NCBI GenBank assembly: GCA_016713535.1
Contig: JADJOY010000039.1
Span: forward strand, 81,966 to 145,965
DNA length: 64,000 nt
Origin: JADJOY01 sp016713535 [NCBI: Deltaproteobacteria bacterium]
GTDB taxonomy: Bacteria > JADJOY01
Reading direction: 5' to 3'
The notes beneath the pieces were generated by a model. The model was not told the origin of the DNA and searched no databases. It saw nothing but the letters and a program-made list of their open reading frames with translations. Positions 55,626 through 64,000 of this stretch are shown in pieces (positions within the stretch are counted from its first letter, which is position 1; every line of letters begins with the position of its first letter). A program made the translations under genes and the position numbers.

Positions 55626-58508
55626 TCATGGCACGAGCCGGAGGCGAGCCTCGGCGTGCGCCACCACGTCGTCCACGGTGATCCACTGCTCGCGACGATC
55701 GTTGCTGAGCCAGAGCGCGAGCTGGTCGCCGTAGTGAATCGACGGATCGATGCCGACGGGCTGGAAGAGGCCCTTGTCCGGGTTCAGATCATTCTGACCA
55801 CCCGGCAGGACGTTCACCGCGGTCGTGCTCGACGGCGTGAGCTCCACCACGTGGCGCATCACGGGGCCGTCCTGCGAACTCCACGGGGGTGGGCCATTCA
55901 CGTAGGCCGGGTCGACGGTCTCGATCGCACCTGCGCGTGGGTAGCCGCGTGGCGTGCTGCCGAGGACCGACGCGGACGGGAGATTGAACACCGGCAGGAT
56001 CGAGCCGAGCGCGAGGTCCTCGAAGGTGATGGTGTGGATCGTGCCCCATCGCCATCGATCCGGATCGTCGGAGCCGATCAGCGTCCTGAGATCCTCGATG
56101 GCGTCGGACATTGCCAGCGCGATCGTGCGATCCGGGCTCTCGATCCCCGGGGTGCGCAGATCATCGAAGAGCTTGCTCTGGCCGTCACTGCCCAAGGTGG
56201 CCACTCGCAGCGAACCGGTCTCGTCGAGGTCGTCGAGGAGGTGGTGGAGCACCACCAGCGTCGTACGGCTGCTGTACGGCGAGAGTCCGGCGCGCCCGAG
56301 CTCGTCGCCGAGCAGTCGATCGGGGAGTCGTCCGGCCCACGTGTGGAAGATGGAGCAGGCGACCGAGTCGTTGATCTCCTGGTCGGTCGGCTTGGCGCCG
56401 GTGAGCGCTTCCTCCACGCCGATCGGACAGTCGCCCGACCAGTTGTCGAGGCGCTTCCGAGCCTGGTCGAGGAGGCCACCCGGAACGGGTAGGCCGTCCC
56501 GCGCCTCGGCGTCGCTCAGCGCCGCCACGATGCGCGGCGCCATCTCCAGCCCGACCAGCGAAACGTGGTCGTTCTGGATCGAGATCATGTCGAGGAACGA
56601 AATCTTGCCCTTGGCGAGCTGCTCCTCGATCCGCTGGTGGATGCGACCGGCGCGAAGTCCTTCGGTCTCGTCCCAGCCGAGATAGATGCCGTCGTCGAGC
56701 AGGTCGTTGTCGTTGATGCCGCCGATCTGGTCGTTGTTGGCGGTGGCGAGCCAGCCGCGCTCGGGGTTGCGCGACTGCGGGATCTGGTCGTCGGCGAGGA
56801 ACCGGGTGCTGCCGTCGCCGTTGGTCTGCCACTCGTAGCCGCCGGTCCCGGGCAGCGGCGAATACGGACCGAGCTCGGGCGTCATCACCGCCGCCGAGCG
56901 GATCGGAATGAGGGCGTGCGGGAAGTAGCCGATGTTCCCGTCCGCGTCGGCGCCGACGAAGTTCTGCGCGCCGACGCCGAAGCTGGTGAGCGCCGTGAAG
57001 AAGTCGTCGATGTTCCGGCTGCGCATCAGATCGTAGAAGGCCGCGAGGTCGCGGGTGACCTGATGCCCGGTCCAGCGGAACGTCATGTTTCCGACCGCAT
57101 CGAGCCCGTTGACGTCGTCCGAGGGGTCGGGATCCGGAACCTGCGGACCATGGTGCGGGACGATGTCGATCGGACGCGTCACGGTCTTCGCCTTGCCTCC
57201 GACCAGCTGGCGGATCACGTAGCTCTGCTGGATGGTTCGCACCGGCACCTGGCGACCGTCGAAGCTCACGCTCTTGTTCGAGCCGCTCCCCGACACCTGC
57301 TCCTGGTAGACGTCGGTCACGTCGAAGTTCGCGACCGTGCCACCCCACGCGACTCGCTCGTTCTGACCGAGCAAGATGCCCGGGATCCCGGGGAACCCGG
57401 CGCCGTGCGCGTCGATCTCTCCTCCGGCGAAGGTCTTGTCGTCGAGGTGCACGAAGTAGAAGGTCGACGGGTTCGGCAGCGCCAGGTGCGGGTCGTTTGC
57501 CAGCATCGCGTGGCCCGACTCGGTGAGCGCGCCGCTCACGATCCAGTTGTTGGACCCGGCGCGGAACGTGCGTCCGAAGGGGCTGAAGCTGCGCGCTCGC
57601 TTCTCTGACGCGACGATCTTCTGTGCCAGTCGCGGGTCGAGCTTCGCGGGTGCGCTGGATTCAGCGTGGGTGGGTGCGACGGCCCGCGCCGCGGTGGGGG
57701 GCACGGTGAACCGTGGGATCTCCTCGGGCGGTAGCACCGTGGCTTCGTTGATCGGCTGGAAACGCTCCACGTCCTCGGCGGTACCGGCGGGGATCGCGCC
57801 GCTCGCCTCGGCCTCGCGCATCGCGGTGAGCCGGCCGAGGCGGTCGATCTCGGAGCCGAGCGTCTGCGACAGATCCCACTGCTGGAGCCGGCCGAGCACG
57901 AGGACGTGTTTGGGCTCCCAGCGCTCGATCGTGTAGGGCGAGCCGAGCGTGAAGAGCGTGTTGATCAGCTTGTACTGCTGCGGCTGCACCGCGCCGTTAC
58001 GCCCCGCGTCGAGGTCGTCGAGGTACGCGTTGATGCCGTCGCAGTAGGCCTGGAGGAAGTCGAGGATCTCGGGGCGCGTCGAGGCCGCGTCCTCGACCAG
58101 GGCGTCCTCGATGCGGCCGCCGTCGGGAGTGGTGAAGAGCGTCCGGAAGTAGACCGAGGTCTCGAACACCGACGGATCGAGCTCGCCGAGGAGCTCCGTG
58201 AGCCGTCCCTGCGAGACCTTGCGCAAGAAGTCCATCTCGAAGAGCCGCTCGTGGGCCTGGATGTAGCCATTGGCGAACGCCGAATCGCGTGAGGCGTCGC
58301 GGGCATAGATGTGGTGGATGCCGTAGACGTCGCGCACCGCGTCCACCCGCCCCGTGAGCCCGGGGAGGCTGAGCTCTTGCGACACCGGCACGCTCTCGAG
58401 CTTCGCGGCGTCGACGCTCGCGGATCCGCCACCTCCATGGCCGCCACAACCCGCAACCGAGAGCGCGATCGCCACCAACGCGAAGCGGACCTTCCCCACG
58501 TTCCTCAT
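55626..58508 (-). CDS. Penicillin acylase (Ntn-hydrolase) family lipoprotein
   Basis: 960 residues from ATG 58508. The signal peptide ends S-V-A-G-C-G-G, a lipobox, and a short Gly-rich spacer follows. The alpha domain has D-V-Y-G-I-H-H-I-Y-A and Q-A-H-E-R-L-F-E-M-D. The autocatalytic cleavage site lies around residue 318 in A-G-S-N-N-W, where Ser becomes the N-terminal nucleophile of the beta chain. Later motifs include M-L-A-N-D-P-H-L and N-D-Q-I-G-G. Family members cleave amides such as penicillins, acyl-homoserine lactones or other N-acyl amino compounds. The alpha/beta spacer before Ser is long and Pro/Ala-rich. Substrate not predictable; surface-anchored location inferred. Confidence 0.9.
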   Translation of the reverse strand: MRNVGKVRFALVAIALSVAGCGGHGGGGSASVDAAKLESVPVSQELSLPGLTGRVDAVRDVYGIHHIYARDASRDSAFANGYIQAHERLFEMDFLRKVSQGRLTELLGELDPSVFETSVYFRTLFTTPDGGRIEDALVEDAASTRPEILDFLQAYCDGINAYLDDLDAGRNGAVQPQQYKLINTLFTLGSPYTIERWEPKHVLVLGRLQQWDLSQTLGSEIDRLGRLTAMREAEASGAIPAGTAEDVERFQPINEATVLPPEEIPRFTVPPTAARAVAPTHAESSAPAKLDPRLAQKIVASEKRARSFSPFGRTFRAGSNNWIVSGALTESGHAMLANDPHLALPNPSTFYFVHLDDKTFAGGEIDAHGAGFPGIPGILLGQNERVAWGGTVANFDVTDVYQEQVSGSGSNKSVSFDGRQVPVRTIQQSYVIRQLVGGKAKTVTRPIDIVPHHGPQVPDPDPSDDVNGLDAVGNMTFRWTGHQVTRDLAAFYDLMRSRNIDDFFTALTSFGVGAQNFVGADADGNIGYFPHALIPIRSAAVMTPELGPYSPLPGTGGYEWQTNGDGSTRFLADDQIPQSRNPERGWLATANNDQIGGINDNDLLDDGIYLGWDETEGLRAGRIHQRIEEQLAKGKISFLDMISIQNDHVSLVGLEMAPRIVAALSDAEARDGLPVPGGLLDQARKRLDNWSGDCPIGVEEALTGAKPTDQEINDSVACSIFHTWAGRLPDRLLGDELGRAGLSPYSSRTTLVVLHHLLDDLDETGSLRVATLGSDGQSKLFDDLRTPGIESPDRTIALAMSDAIEDLRTLIGSDDPDRWRWGTIHTITFEDLALGSILPVFNLPSASVLGSTPRGYPRAGAIETVDPAYVNGPPPWSSQDGPVMRHVVELTPSSTTAVNVLPGGQNDLNPDKGLFQPVGIDPSIHYGDQLALWLSNDRREQWITVDDVVAHAEARLRLVP

Positions 58509-58640
58509 GCTGACCTCGGCCGACCGCAGTGCGGTCGTGTGCTCGGGCTCGACGTCGGTCGCACATTGTGACGGTGTCGACCACGGCACGTAAAGGCACA
58601 TTCGCGAAGGCCCGCGAGACCCCTCGGGTATGTTGCGCTC

Positions 58641-59660
58641 GTGCCGCGCCCGGTCGCCAACCCACCCAATCCCTGGCTCACGCGGTTCACCGAGTGGCTC
58701 GGCGAGCCGCCCGCGGCGACGCTCGAGGTGTTCGAGGAGCGAGCACGCTCGATCGTCACCGAGAACACCAGCCCGGACGTGCCGTTCCGGTGGGGCGTCA
58801 ACCCGTACCGTGGCTGCTTCCACGGCTGCGCGTATTGCTACGCACGTCCATCGCATCAGTACCTCGACTGGGGAGCCGGCACCGACTTCGAGCGCAAGCT
58901 CGTCGCGAAGGTGAACGCGCCGGAGCTCTTGCGCGCACATTTCGAGAAGCGCTCCTGGCGGGGTGACCCGATCACGTTCTCCGGAGTGACCGATTGCTAC
59001 CAGCCGCTGGAGGCGAGCTACGGCCTCACACGCGGCTGTCTGGAGGTGTGCGCGGCGTACGGGAACCCCGTGGGGATCATAACCAAGGGGCTGCTGGTGA
59101 GGCGCGACGCCGCCCTCCTCGCCCAGCTCGCCCGCGACGCATCCGCCCTCGTGTACGTGAGTGTCCCCTTCATCGACGCCGAGCGCGCCCGCAAGGCGGA
59201 GCCCTTCGTCCCCTCGCCCGCACAGCGCCTCGAGAGCATCCGGGTTCTGGCAGACGCCGGAGTCCCGACGGGAGTGGCGATCGCGCCGGTGATTCCCGGG
59301 CTCAACGATGCGGACCTCGGCGAGATCCTGGAGCGGGCACGGGACGCGGGCGCGACCCGTGCCTTCCACATCGCGTTGCGCCTGCCGGCCGAGGTCCGGG
59401 TGGTGTTCGAGGATCGCCTGCGGGCCGACTTCCCCGACCGAGCCGAGCGCGTCCTGAACGCGATCCGAGAGGTCCACGGCGGCCGCCTCAACGATCCTCG
59501 CTTCGGCTCGCGGATGCGCGGTAGCGGGGCGCGCTGGGACGCGATCGACCGGCTGTTCGAGGTCCAGTGCCGCAGGCTCGGCCTGCTCGCGGAGGAGTCC
59601 GAAGCGCCGCGCGCTTCGTCGTTCCGCCGCCCCTCGCCGCAAGGCGAGCTCTTCGCGTAA
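58641..59660 (+). CDS. PA0069-family radical SAM protein (spore photoproduct lyase-like)
   Basis: 339 residues from a GTG at 58641. The motif N-P-Y-R-G-C-F-H-G-C-A-Y-C-Y-A-R-P-S-H (C-x3-C-x2-C) near residue 58 and the D-F-E-R-K-L-V-A-K segment are diagnostic of the PA0069/Rv2578c radical SAM family. G-V-T-D-C-Y-Q-P-L-E and I-I-T-K-G follow. The family resembles the spore photoproduct lyase core, but its substrate is unknown. It is divergent from the penicillin acylase gene (132-bp gap). Confidence 0.9.
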   Translation: MPRPVANPPNPWLTRFTEWLGEPPAATLEVFEERARSIVTENTSPDVPFRWGVNPYRGCFHGCAYCYARPSHQYLDWGAGTDFERKLVAKVNAPELLRAHFEKRSWRGDPITFSGVTDCYQPLEASYGLTRGCLEVCAAYGNPVGIITKGLLVRRDAALLAQLARDASALVYVSVPFIDAERARKAEPFVPSPAQRLESIRVLADAGVPTGVAIAPVIPGLNDADLGEILERARDAGATRAFHIALRLPAEVRVVFEDRLRADFPDRAERVLNAIREVHGGRLNDPRFGSRMRGSGARWDAIDRLFEVQCRRLGLLAEESEAPRASSFRRPSPQGELFA

Positions 59661-59705
59661 ACCGGCGGCCGCCTCGCGGATTCTCGCCGCGACGGTCCGC
59701 TCGTG

Positions 59706-60471
59706 ATGATCCCGTTCCCACTGACCCGGCCGCCAGCGCGAGTTGCTCGCCGAGGTGGGCTTCGTTGCCACCGACGTCGACGGGACCCTGACCACCGCAG
59801 GCGTGCTCACCGCCGCCGTGGTCGAGGCGATCGGGGCGCTCGCAGCGCTCGACGTCGAGGTCTTGCCCGTGAGCGGACGAGCGGCCGGCGAGGTACTCGG
59901 CCTCGTGCGCTACCTACCGGGGGTGCGCCGCGGTATCGCGGAGAACGGCCAGGTCCTGGTCGAGGCGGACCGCGCCCTCACCTGGCTCGCCGCTCCGCCC
60001 GACCGCGCTGCGATCGAGGCCGTCGCGCGGGAAATCGCCGCCGGCCAGGGTGATCCGCTGGTGCTCGCCCCCGACTGGTTCTGCCGCGTGGGCGACGTTG
60101 CCTTCGAGCGCGCGGGGCGCCCCGATTCGGCGATCGCACCGCTCGCGGAAGCCGCCTCGCAGCGAGGACTCCACGTGGTCTGGTCGAGCGTGCACATCCA
60201 CTTCTCCGCTTCGCCTCCGGACAAGGGCGCGGCGCTGATGAAGGTGCTGGATTCGATCGGGATCGCCCGTCGCTCGGTGCTCACGATGGGAGACGCCCCG
60301 AACGACGTGGGCCTCTTCGTCCACGGGCGCTTCGGCCCGAGCGTCGGCACCCACGACGTGCGGGCGCACTCCGCCTACATGACGAGCCTTCCCGCCTTCG
60401 TGTGCGCGGAGCGGGAAGGCGCAGCCTTCCTCACCGTGGCGCGAGCGCTGTTGTCGTCCCGCGGAGCGTGA
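59706..60471 (+). CDS. HAD-superfamily phosphatase (SPP/MPGP-like; frameshifted at ~59738)
   Basis: A short N-terminus M-I-P-F-P-L-T-R-P-P starts at ATG 59706 and is separated from the main frame by a missing CG in GCGCGAG near 59735-59742 (the gene length is 3n+1). If that part is not used, TTG 59743 would be the start. The main part has F-V-A-T-D-V-D-G-T-L-T (motif I), L-P-V-S-G-R (motif II), a D-K-G-A-A-L lysine region and G-D-A-P-N-D (motif IV). These fit HAD IIB sugar phosphatases of about 255 residues. Substrate unknown. It is convergent with a small lipoprotein gene 9 bp away. Confidence 0.85.
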
Positions 60472-60480
60472 GCTGGAAGG

Positions 60481-60954
60481 TCAGGGAGAGCTGGCGACCC
60501 GCGTGGCGCTCCAGAGCCCGTGCTCCTCGATCGGTGACACCTGAAGCCAGTCACCCTCGATGAAGCTGCCGTTCTTGCGTGCCACCGCGTTCAGGATCAG
60601 ATCGCCGCCGCGCGCCGAGACGTACATCGCGCCGGAGTCGTCGACCTTGCTCTCGAGCGGGTCGGTGTTGAGGAGCGTATCGAGGAAGTAGCCCTCGGGG
60701 TCGTAGACACCGTTGACGTCGTTGGGCGCGACGTCGAAATCCAGCCGGTAGTTGTTCGCGTTGATGCGGATCACCGCCAGGCTGGTGATCGCGTGAGTGC
60801 GCGAGTCGGAGGCGCTGACGAACGCGCCCTCGAAGATCCCCGAGATGTCAGGGGCCGTGGCGGTGGTGCCGTCCTGGTTCTGGTTGTCGATTCCGCATGC
60901 CCCGAGGAGCAGCAGCGAGCCGGCGACGAGGCTGAGGCAGCGGTGGCTGGGCAT
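60481..60954 (-). CDS. Small lipoprotein of unknown function
   Basis: 157 residues from ATG 60954. The signal peptide ends L-L-G-A-C-G, a good lipobox. The mature protein is mostly beta (I-F-E-G-A-F-V-S-A, A-V-I-R-I-N-A-N-N-Y-R-L-D-F-D-V, G-S-F-I-E-G-D-W), as in small lipocalin-like or META-like folds, but I do not recognise a family. It lies 46 bp after the clpB stop and may be read from the clpB transcript. Confidence 0.75.
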   Translation of the reverse strand: MPSHRCLSLVAGSLLLLGACGIDNQNQDGTTATAPDISGIFEGAFVSASDSRTHAITSLAVIRINANNYRLDFDVAPNDVNGVYDPEGYFLDTLLNTDPLESKVDDSGAMYVSARGGDLILNAVARKNGSFIEGDWLQVSPIEEHGLWSATRVASSP

Positions 60955-61000
60955 CGCGGAGGGCGTGGCTCGCAGCGAAGCGGCGAGCCGACGGCGCGGA

Positions 61001-63734
61001 TCATAACCGGGCCCGTCGGCGAGACTCAACCGACTTCGTCGCGAATCCGTCGAACGGCGCCGGGGCGCGGACGGCCACATCGCCGCCCGCGCCTCGCGCC
61101 GCGCCGACCTCAGCAAGCGGCGCGAAACCGGCCCGCCGCGACCCTCCGGTGAAGTGGATCTCCTTCGTGACCCGGTCGATCGAGGCCCGCACGCGCGCGC
61201 CCTCGGCGAAGGTGCCGTCGAGGACCTTGAGCGCCAGCGGATCGAGCAGGTAGCGCTGGATCGCGCGCTTGAGAGGCCGCGCGCCGAAGACCGGATCGAA
61301 ACCGACCTCGCCGAGGAAATCGAGCGCGGCGGTGTCGACATCGAGCGACATGCGCCGGTCGGCGAGCCGCTGCGCGAGCCGCGCGACCTGGATGTCCACG
61401 ATACGACGGATCTGCTCCTTGCCGAGCGGATGGAAGACGATCTTGTCGTCGATCCGGTTCAGGAACTCGGGGCGGAACACGTGCTTCAGCACCTCGGTGA
61501 CGATGCCGTCGACATCACCGCCACCGTGCTCGGCGCGCTCCTGGATCTCCCGGCTGCCCACGTTCGAAGTCATCACGATCAGGGTGTTGCGAAAGTCGAC
61601 CGTGCGCCCCTTGCCGTCGGTGAGACGGCCGTCGTCGAGGATCTGCAGCAACGCGTTGAACACGTCCGGATGGGCCTTCTCGACCTCGTCGAAGAGCACC
61701 ACCGAGTACGGACGCCGGCGCACCGCCTCCGTGAGCGCGCCACCCTCGTCGTAGCCCACGTAGCCGGGAGGTGCCCCGATCATGCGAGACACCGAGTGCT
61801 TCTCCATGTACTCGGACATGTCGAGGCGGATCATCGCCTTCTCGTCGCTGAAGAGCTGCTCCGCGAGCGCGCGGGCGAGCTCGGTCTTGCCGACGCCGGT
61901 GGGACCGAGGAAGAGGAACGAACCGATCGGCCGATCGGGGTCCTTGAGCCCGGCGCGGCTGCGGCGGATCGCGTTGGACACGGCGACGAGCGCTTGCTCC
62001 TGGCCGACCACACGCTCCCGCAGGCGGTCCTCGAGGTGAAGCACCTTCTCCATCTCGCCCTCGAGCATCTTCGACACCGGGATGCCGGTCCACTTCGACA
62101 CGACCGCGGCGATCTGCTCGGACGTGACCTCCTCCTCGAGCATCGCGCCGTCGGCGTGGAGCTTGGTGATGCGCTCGTTCTCTTGCGCCAGATCGCGCTC
62201 GAGCTGCGCGATGGTGCCGTACTTGAGCTCGGCGGCCTTACCGAGATCGCCCCGGCGCTGTGCCGCGGCCTCCTCGAGGCGCGCCGCTTCGATGCGCTCC
62301 TTCACGCCCTGCAGACGGGTGATCACTTCCTTCTCGGCGCTCCAGCGGGCCTTGAGTGCTCCGCTCTGCTCGTTGAGCTCTGCGAGCTCCTTCTGGATCG
62401 CGGCCAGGCGCTCGCGGCTCGCGGCGTCCTTCTCGCGCTTCAACGCCTCCGCCTCGATCTGGAGGCGCATGATCTCTCGCTGCACCTCGTCGAGCTCGAT
62501 CGGCAGGCTGTCGATCTGCATCCGAAGCGCGCTCGCCGCTTCGTCCACGAGGTCGATCGCCTTGTCCGGCAGGAAACGGTCGGTGATGTAGCGGCTGGAG
62601 AGCGTCGCAGCGGCGACCAGTGCCCCGTCCTGGATCCGCACGCCGTGGTGCACCTCGTAGCGCTCCTTCAGCCCGCGCAGGATCGAGATCGTGTCCTCGA
62701 TCGAGGGCTGCCCGACCTGCACCGGCTGGAAGCGGCGTTCGAGGGCGGCGTCCTTCTCGACGTGCTTGCGGTACTCGTCGAGGGTCGTGGCGCCGATCGC
62801 GTAGCTCACCTCGCGCCAGTGCTGGCTTGAGCAGGTTGGACGCGTCCATGGCGCCCTCGGCGGCGCCCGCCCCGACGAGGGTGTGCATCTCGTCGATGAA
62901 CAGGATCACCCGGCCGTTCGCCTCCGTGACCTCCTTCAGGACCGCCTTCAGCCGGTCCTCGAACTCGCCGCGGTACTTGGCGCCGGCGACCATCGCGCCG
63001 AGGTCGAGGGCCACGACGCGCTTGTCTCGCAAGCCCTCCGGAACGTCGCCGTTCACGATGCGCTGCGCGATGCCCTCGACGATGGCGGTCTTGCCGACGC
63101 CGGGCTCTCCGATCAGCACCGGGTTGTTCTTGGTGCGGCGCGACAGCACCTGGATGACGCGCCGGATCTCCTCGTCGCGTCCGACCACCGGGTCGAGCTT
63201 GCCCGAGCGCGCGAGCGCCACGAGGTCACGCCCGTAGCGCTCGAGCGCCTGGTACTTGTCCTCCGGGTTCGGATCGGTCACCCGCACGTTCCCGCGGACC
63301 TCGACGAGTGCCGCGAGGATCTTGTCACGGTCTGCTCCGACCGAGCCGAGGATCTTCCCGACCGGGTGCTTGGTGGCGCCGACGGCGGCGAGGAGGAGGT
63401 GCTCGGTGCTGACGTATTCGTCCTTGAGCGCCGAGGCCTCTCGAAACGCCGCGTCGAGGACCCGGGTCAGTCCCTGGCTCAGCGACGCGCCCGCGTCGGC
63501 CTCGCTGGCGAGCCGCGCGAGCTCACCCAGACGCGCATCCAGCCGCGCGTTCAAGGTGGCCGGATCCACTCCCGCCTTGCGGAGCACGGGCGTCACGATG
63601 CCGCCCTGCTGGGCCAGCAGCGCGACCATGAGATGCTCCACGTCGACCTCGGTGTGGAGGCGATCGGTGGCGAGGCGCTGTGCTTCGGCGAGAGCCTCAC
63701 GAGCCTTCTCGGTCAAACGGTCCATGCGAATCAT
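61001..63734 (-). CDS. clpB: ATP-dependent chaperone ClpB (frameshifted at ~62808)
   Basis: ATG 63734 is preceded by AGGAGG seven bases upstream. The N-domain ([15 protein letters not shown]) is followed by AAA-1 with G-E-P-G-V-G-K-T and F-I-D-E-M-H-T. The middle coiled-coil is rich in Glu/Lys/Arg, and AAA-2 has G-P-T-G-V-G-K-T-E and L-F-D-E-V-E-K-A. The frame breaks just after A-R-G-E-L-R, where [10 protein letters not shown] follows in another frame. A lost CG dinucleotide at 62806-62811 explains it and gives 911 residues. ClpB rescues aggregated proteins with DnaK. Nothing suggests a real truncation. Confidence 0.95.
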
Positions 63735-63903
63735 CGGAAACCTCCTGGGCCGCTGCGCGCATCGTCGACCGACGCAAGCGTCTCCGCAGCCATCGTGGAG
63801 GTAAGGCCGATTCGCATCGAGTCAATGCCAGCGGGTGCACTGCGCACCCCGGGGACCGAGGCACGCGGGGCACTCCGAGCTGCGGCGGATCCGCCCGGAA
63901 ACG

Positions 63904-63936
63904 AAGACGCCGCCCGGCGGAGCCGGGCGGCGTCTT
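63904..63936 (-). terminator. Perfect 15-bp hairpin terminator
   Basis: AAGACGCCGCCCGGC and GCCGGGCGGCGTCTT pair perfectly around a 3-base loop. On the minus strand it follows the stop at 63957-63959 by 21 bases and is trailed by CGTTTCC. It most probably terminates the partly visible gene and separates it from clpB. Confidence 0.65.
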
Positions 63937-63956
63937 GCAGCAGTGGGATGAAACGG

Positions 63957-64000
63957 TCACGCGCGCTTGGCGACCTCGACGAACTGCAGTCGTAGCCGAT
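63957..64000 (-). CDS. C-terminal end of an unidentified protein
   Basis: Only the last 13-14 codons are in the window. The best minus frame reads ...R-L-R-L-Q-F-V-E-V-A-K-R-A and stops at 63957-63959. It is directly followed by a strong hairpin, which supports a real gene end. The product cannot be named from so little sequence. Confidence 0.45.
   Translation of the reverse strand, partial: RLRLQFVEVAKRA

Noticed and set aside
58509-59810. Upstream extension of the penicillin acylase frame by over 400 codons
   Set aside because: The signal peptide with lipobox begins at ATG 58508, and the extension overlaps the complete PA0069-type gene on the other strand.

Overview
The window is high-GC bacterial chromosome with dense coding on both strands, frequent GTG starts and many 4-bp ATGA/GTGA gene overlaps. 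Lipoproteins rich in Gly/Ala, MopE-type Cys/Asp repeats, FG-GAP/subtilisin surface proteins, a group 3b [NiFe] hydrogenase and the gene order tRNA-Gln-prs-rplY-pth-rpsF-rpsR-rplI-dnaB together suggest an uncultured, soil or sediment type relative of the Myxococcota/former Deltaproteobacteria. That placement is inference from style and content only. No phage, insertion sequence, integrase or CRISPR array is visible.

Layout. 1-3.2 kb: end of a universal stress protein, a divergent PAS/PAS histidine kinase, and an operon of three very small proteins. 3.2-17 kb is a redox island. The two halves of an NfnAB/SudAB-type NAD(P)H-ferredoxin flavoenzyme (3213-4649 and 8120-8986, both minus) flank an inverted three-gene set of GlpA-like flavoprotein, FAD/NAD oxidoreductase and DUF1667 protein. 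Next come a phytanoyl-CoA-dioxygenase-like gene, hypF, and a hydBGDA group 3b hydrogenase operon whose large subunit reads in frame into its own maturation protease. A TorD-like chaperone gene and a sigma54-dependent response regulator follow, with a possible sigma54 promoter in front of hydB. 19.5-28.5 kb: a lipase-like lipoprotein, two metallo-beta-lactamase-fold proteins, a pentapeptide-repeat protein, an esterase, and a convergent secreted subtilisin with a 3 x 168 bp repeat tail and twin hairpins at its end. 28.7-32.4 kb: a Fur regulator and a feoA-feoA-feoB-small membrane protein iron(II) uptake operon with a near-consensus Fur box, then a small lipoprotein.

32.5-45.5 kb holds a DUF362 protein, a HisN-like phosphatase, a beta-propeller protein, a sirtuin, a methyltransferase, two B12-binding radical SAM enzymes, two FtsX/MacB-type permeases with no ATPase in view, an isoprenylcysteine-methyltransferase-like protein and a Rieske oxygenase; this may be a lipid or small-molecule modification locus. 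46-50 kb is one very large secreted subtilase/FG-GAP protein. 50-55.5 kb is the housekeeping block (dnaB, rplI, rpsR, rpsF, pth, rplY, prs, tRNA-Gln). 55.6-64 kb: a penicillin-acylase-family lipoprotein, a PA0069-type radical SAM protein, a HAD phosphatase, a small lipoprotein, clpB, and the last codons of one more gene.

A window-wide caveat: about 16 genes, including rpsF, prs, pth and clpB, carry single-site frameshifts, nearly all inside C/G homopolymers or CG-dinucleotide runs. Each gene's length is restored by a 1- or 2-base change. This looks like uncorrected consensus error, not gene decay, so these genes are annotated as whole CDSs with the break position stated.
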